From assembly GCA_900642245.1 (NCBI GenBank), contig CAAAJI010000610.1:6620-27367 (forward strand): DNA of 20,748 nucleotides, read 5' to 3'. The position numbers and the translations under genes are program-made. This DNA is from Fragilaria radians. Taxonomy: Eukaryota; Bacillariophyta; Fragilariophyceae; Fragilariales; Fragilariaceae. This document shows, piece after piece, positions 18,474 through 20,748 of this stretch (the first letter of the stretch is position 1; every line of letters begins with the position of its first letter). A model generated the notes under the pieces. The model saw only the letters and a list, made by a program, of their open reading frames with translations. It had not been told where the DNA came from and made no database searches.

Positions 18474-18935
18474 ATGACTGAATTCAGCGCTATTCCAGTC
18501 TTGAATATTACAGGAAAGAAAGAAGAATGGTTGACATGGAGTGAGAAGTTCTTGGCTAAGGCATAACGCATGAAGATCAGGCATTAAGGATGTCCTACTT
18601 GGTAAGCTCATAATCCCAAAGACCATGATGAAATAAATGAGGATACGGACGAAGGAAATACAATGATAAAGATATGTAAGTTGAACAAATTAGCATACAC
18701 CGAGTTGATCTTATCCATTGATGTAAAGACAAGTAGTGGTAAGTTAGCATTCAACTTGTTGAAAGAATGCAAGAACAAGAATCACACTGAAGGAAATACA
18801 GCCGTAGCTTGGGAAAATTTGAAAAACATGTATGAACCAACCTCTGCTCCTTCTCTTGTAAAACCAGAGAGATTGTTTTTACAGAGCTCATTAACCAGAA
18901 ATGAAGACCCAGATGCCTGGATTATTACCATTTTC
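18474..18935 (+). pseudogene. Copia gag N-terminal remnant (element 3)
   Basis: ATG at 18474 opens MTEFSAIPVL, then GKKEEWLTWSEKFLAKA, followed by a stop. The Gag reading resumes with INEDTDEGN, then ICKLNKLAYTELILSIDV, SGKLAFNLLKECKNKNHTE, AVAWENLKNMYEPTSAPS and NEDPDAWI. This is the capsid-like part of a copia Gag. It is homologous to the open gag start at 20555 (shared GKxxEWxxWSxKFLAKA). Gag similarity breaks off near 18935, where about 200 nt of unrelated sequence follow before the protease remnant. No zinc knuckle is left. Confidence 0.8.
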
Positions 18936-19127
18936 GATAGGCCGTTTTACCCGCACTATTAGTTTCATCAACTAACCTATGGGTTTAGTTAGTTCGTTGA
19001 ATATTTGATGATAGACCTTCTTGTCTAACCCAACTATTTAAGTAAACATATTTTATTTTCCTTTAAGCAATTCTTAAGGTAAACTATTCTGAGGTTAGTG
19101 GGTTCAAACCTCACAAATATGTTTCCT

Positions 19128-19776
19128 TTTATTCATTGCAATCCGCATGGTGCAAGTGATAAAGGTCTTTTTGACATTAATGAGGTTTCAGAAGGCATCA
19201 CAGTGGGAAATGGAAAGACCATGGAAGCTACTAAGGTTGGAAATCTTAGATGTGAAGTTGAGCTGGTCAATGGAAAGACTTTTCAAGTTGTGCTCCAAGA
19301 TGGAAAATATGGACCTGAGCCTTGGGCGAATCTGTTCAACATAAAGAAAGCATTCAAGAATGTTTTCAGGTTGGAAATGATGGTTTTATTATTCACCTAG
19401 TAAGGGAAGAACAACCCTATCATTTGACAGAATTTTAAATGCTAAAAATGGTTTTGTGTCAGGTGCCAAGCTCAATCCAATTTCCATTGAATTGGCAGGC
19501 TCCGTAATTGATCCAGAAGGATCTGAAATGAAGGTTGATATCAACAGGGTTCACAAGATAGTTGGACACTATGGAGAGGAATCATTGAGAGCAACAGCAA
19601 AGCATTATGATTGGACACTTACTGGATAATTAGAGGTGTGTGAGGAATGTGCCATTGCAATGGCAAGGCAGAAAAACACAAATAACATCTCAAAAGGAGG
19701 AAGCAAGAATCCAGGAGAAGCAAAAATTTATGTAGACATCAGCTCTATTACAGGTGAGAGTATTGCAGGTTCCAAG
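19128..19776 (+). pseudogene. Copia protease and pre-integrase remnant (element 3)
   Basis: The protease end reads KGLFDINEVSEGITVGNGKT, then EATKVGNLRCEVELVNGKT, then LQDGKYGPEPWANLFNIKKA; the D-[ST]-G active site upstream is lost. After a frameshift the pre-integrase zinc domain follows: NRVHKIVGHYGEESLRATAK, HYDWTLTG, a stop, VCEECAIAMARQKN. Its two His and two Cys are all present. The integrase core begins with EAKIYVDISSITGESIAGSK, containing the first catalytic Asp, and there the coding sequence ends abruptly at an LTR. The rest of integrase, reverse transcriptase and RNase H is missing, so this is a large-deletion derivative. Confidence 0.8.
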
Positions 19777-19940
19777 TGTGTGTCATTTTAGTTCATTGTA
19801 GTTTGAAACATGTGGAAGTGTAAAGCAATTAGAGGCGAGAAAGTATTGACAATTAGTGGTGATAATCCGGAGTCTAGAATAACAAAAACTGTCTGCAATT
19901 TAATCTAAATTACAATGTATGTGAAGAGGACTTTGCAACA
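19777..19940 (+). repeat. 3' LTR of copia element 3 (~164 bp)
   Basis: Begins TGTGTGTCATTTTAG, in direct contact with the truncated integrase sequence (GGTTCCAAG), and ends TTTGCAACA. It is homologous to 18196-18377. There is no polypurine tract before it, as expected if the deletion ran up to the LTR edge. The 5-mers flanking the pair (TAGAG before, GGAAA after) do not match, so no target-site duplication is seen. Confidence 0.66.
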
Positions 19941-20305
19941 GGAAATATTTTGGAAGATAACAAAAAAGTATTGACGGAATATAAGTCTCCTATTGGAATG
20001 AAAAAAAACCCTCCTGTATCTCCACGTAGATTGTGACACTCAACAAATTCTTTTTCTACCAACACTGCTCTCATCTGGATTCATGAATCCAACTTAATAC
20101 TCATATTTTGATGCATCTTGACATCATCTCCAAGATGGATAAGGCAAATCTTGTTGCATACAATGAAAGGTTTTGAGTAAGTGCTGCTTATTTGATGCTA
20201 TTGGTGATGACATTGTAACTCTGTATTGGAAATATCCTTTACGTTCATTCAAAATTAGTTTATTTGTTTAGGGTTTATCCATTAGGGATATTAGAAATTC
20301 GAAAA
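19941..20305. other. Gene-less stretch between two copia elements
   Basis: AT-rich sequence with several short T or A runs. No coding frame, tRNA or further copia similarity was recognised. Confidence 0.5.
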
Positions 20306-20440
20306 TGTGTGCGTTGTCAAAATGTGAGTCAGTCTTAGATTAATCTTTTATTTAGTCACAACTTTCATTGCAACTTGTTAATTCAAGTTATCCTCTCCTT
20401 TACTTTCATCTTTATTGATTGAAGAGACTACTTCTCAACA
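20306..20440 (+). repeat. Probable 5' LTR of copia element 4 (~135 bp)
   Basis: Begins TGTGTGCG and ends CTTCTCAACA. The end resembles the LTR ends of element 3 (GAAGAG-A-CT...CAACA), and both are followed by a leader starting CGTTTAAA. It lies 114 nt before an open gag start. The 5' boundary is the weaker one, since only the first few bases resemble the other LTRs. Confidence 0.5.
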
Positions 20441-20554
20441 CGTTTAAACGTGTGTACCTGCTTAGTTCTCTTCTTTATCTTCGAACTTGGATCTTGGAAT
20501 CTTCTTGATTGAAATTTCAGTAATTTTATTTTGGTATTCATCTATTAAGTCGAC

Positions 20555-20748
20555 ATGACTGACGTTAGCACCATTAGAGTGATTCCTTTCTGTGGAAAGG
20601 TCGATGAATGGCCTGTTTGGAGCAAAAAATTCCTCGCTAAAGCCAAGAGATACGGATTCAAGGATTTCTTACAAGGAAAGTTGTCAATTCCCAAATTTGA
20701 TGAAAGCTTTGATGAGGATTCAGACAAAGGAAAGAAGATGTTAAAAAA
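20555..20748 (+). CDS. Copia Gag, N-terminal part, open to the window edge (element 4)
   Basis: ATG at 20555 opens a frame of 64 codons with no stop before the window ends. It reads MTDVSTIRVIPFCGKVDEWP, then WSKKFLAKAKRYGFKDFLQG, KLSIPKFDESFDED and KGKKML. This is the head of the copia Gag capsid protein, in the same subfamily as the decayed gag at 18474 (GKxxEWxxWSxKFLAKA). Gag would form the virus-like particle that packages the element's RNA in the cytoplasm. With a short LTR and leader directly upstream and no lesion in view, this is the only potentially intact copia copy in the window. The start is supported by homology and by A at -3 (GACATGA). Confidence 0.8.
   Translation, partial: MTDVSTIRVIPFCGKVDEWPVWSKKFLAKAKRYGFKDFLQGKLSIPKFDESFDEDSDKGKKMLK

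Noticed and set aside
19050..19125. A 75-nt tRNA-like shape: CATATTT pairing with AAATATG, and a T-arm-like GTGGG-TTCAAAC-CTCAC.
   Set aside because: No A box or D arm, no anticodon stem at the right place and no U33 equivalent. The T-arm competes with a stronger TGAGGTT/AACCTCA hairpin. Not a tRNA gene.
18196..19940. Target-site duplication around element 3.
   Set aside because: The 5-mers flanking the two LTRs (TAGAG and GGAAA) do not match, so the pair may be rearranged or may belong to different copies.

Overview
The window looks like AT-rich nuclear DNA of a diatom, probably a pennate one. Three things point there. Two spliced genes carry the DUF6824 domain, which is expanded in diatoms. 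One gene encodes an N-terminally anchored leucine-rich-repeat (LRR) surface protein of the diatom type. Fragments of Ty1/copia retrotransposons resemble the CoDi families of diatoms. There are no bacterial operons, no CRISPR array, and no rRNA or full tRNA gene that I can support. The species cannot be fixed from the sequence alone.

Layout, left to right. 1-978 is the 3' end of a plus-strand copia element (damaged reverse transcriptase joined to an intact-looking RNase H, then a 169-bp LTR). 979-1960 holds nothing recognisable. 2227-3290 (minus) is an intact two-exon DUF6824 gene. 3467-4587 (plus) is a broken gene of unknown family. 4650-5370 (minus) is a decayed copia gag. 6147-8078 (plus) is an intact, intronless LRR membrane-protein gene with an AATAAA signal behind it. 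8079-10140 is mostly unassigned, apart from a 23-nt tRNA-3'-end-like site at 8760. 10145-12691 is a badly decayed copia element with a 3' LTR matching the first one. 12692-15200 is largely non-coding, with a CpG-dense island and a diverged direct repeat. 15370-16430 (plus) is the second DUF6824 gene, an inverted copy of the first. 16680-18085 (minus) is a copia gag-integrase remnant. 18196-19940 (plus) is a deleted copia with two short LTRs. 20306-20748 (plus) is the 5' end of a copia with an open gag that runs off the window.

The main structure is an inverted segmental duplication: about 1960-3466 and 15201-16680 are inverted copies about 12 kb apart. Each arm carries promoter, two exons, a 77-nt intron and some 3' flank. 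Both gene copies are open, and their divergence is very uneven: the DUF6824 core is almost identical even at silent sites, while the C-terminal half carries many replacements. Copia fragments fill most of the rest in both orientations, so the three intact genes sit as islands in a retrotransposon graveyard. I see no functional pathway linking the LRR gene to the DUF6824 genes. Their proximity may reflect only transposon-driven rearrangement.
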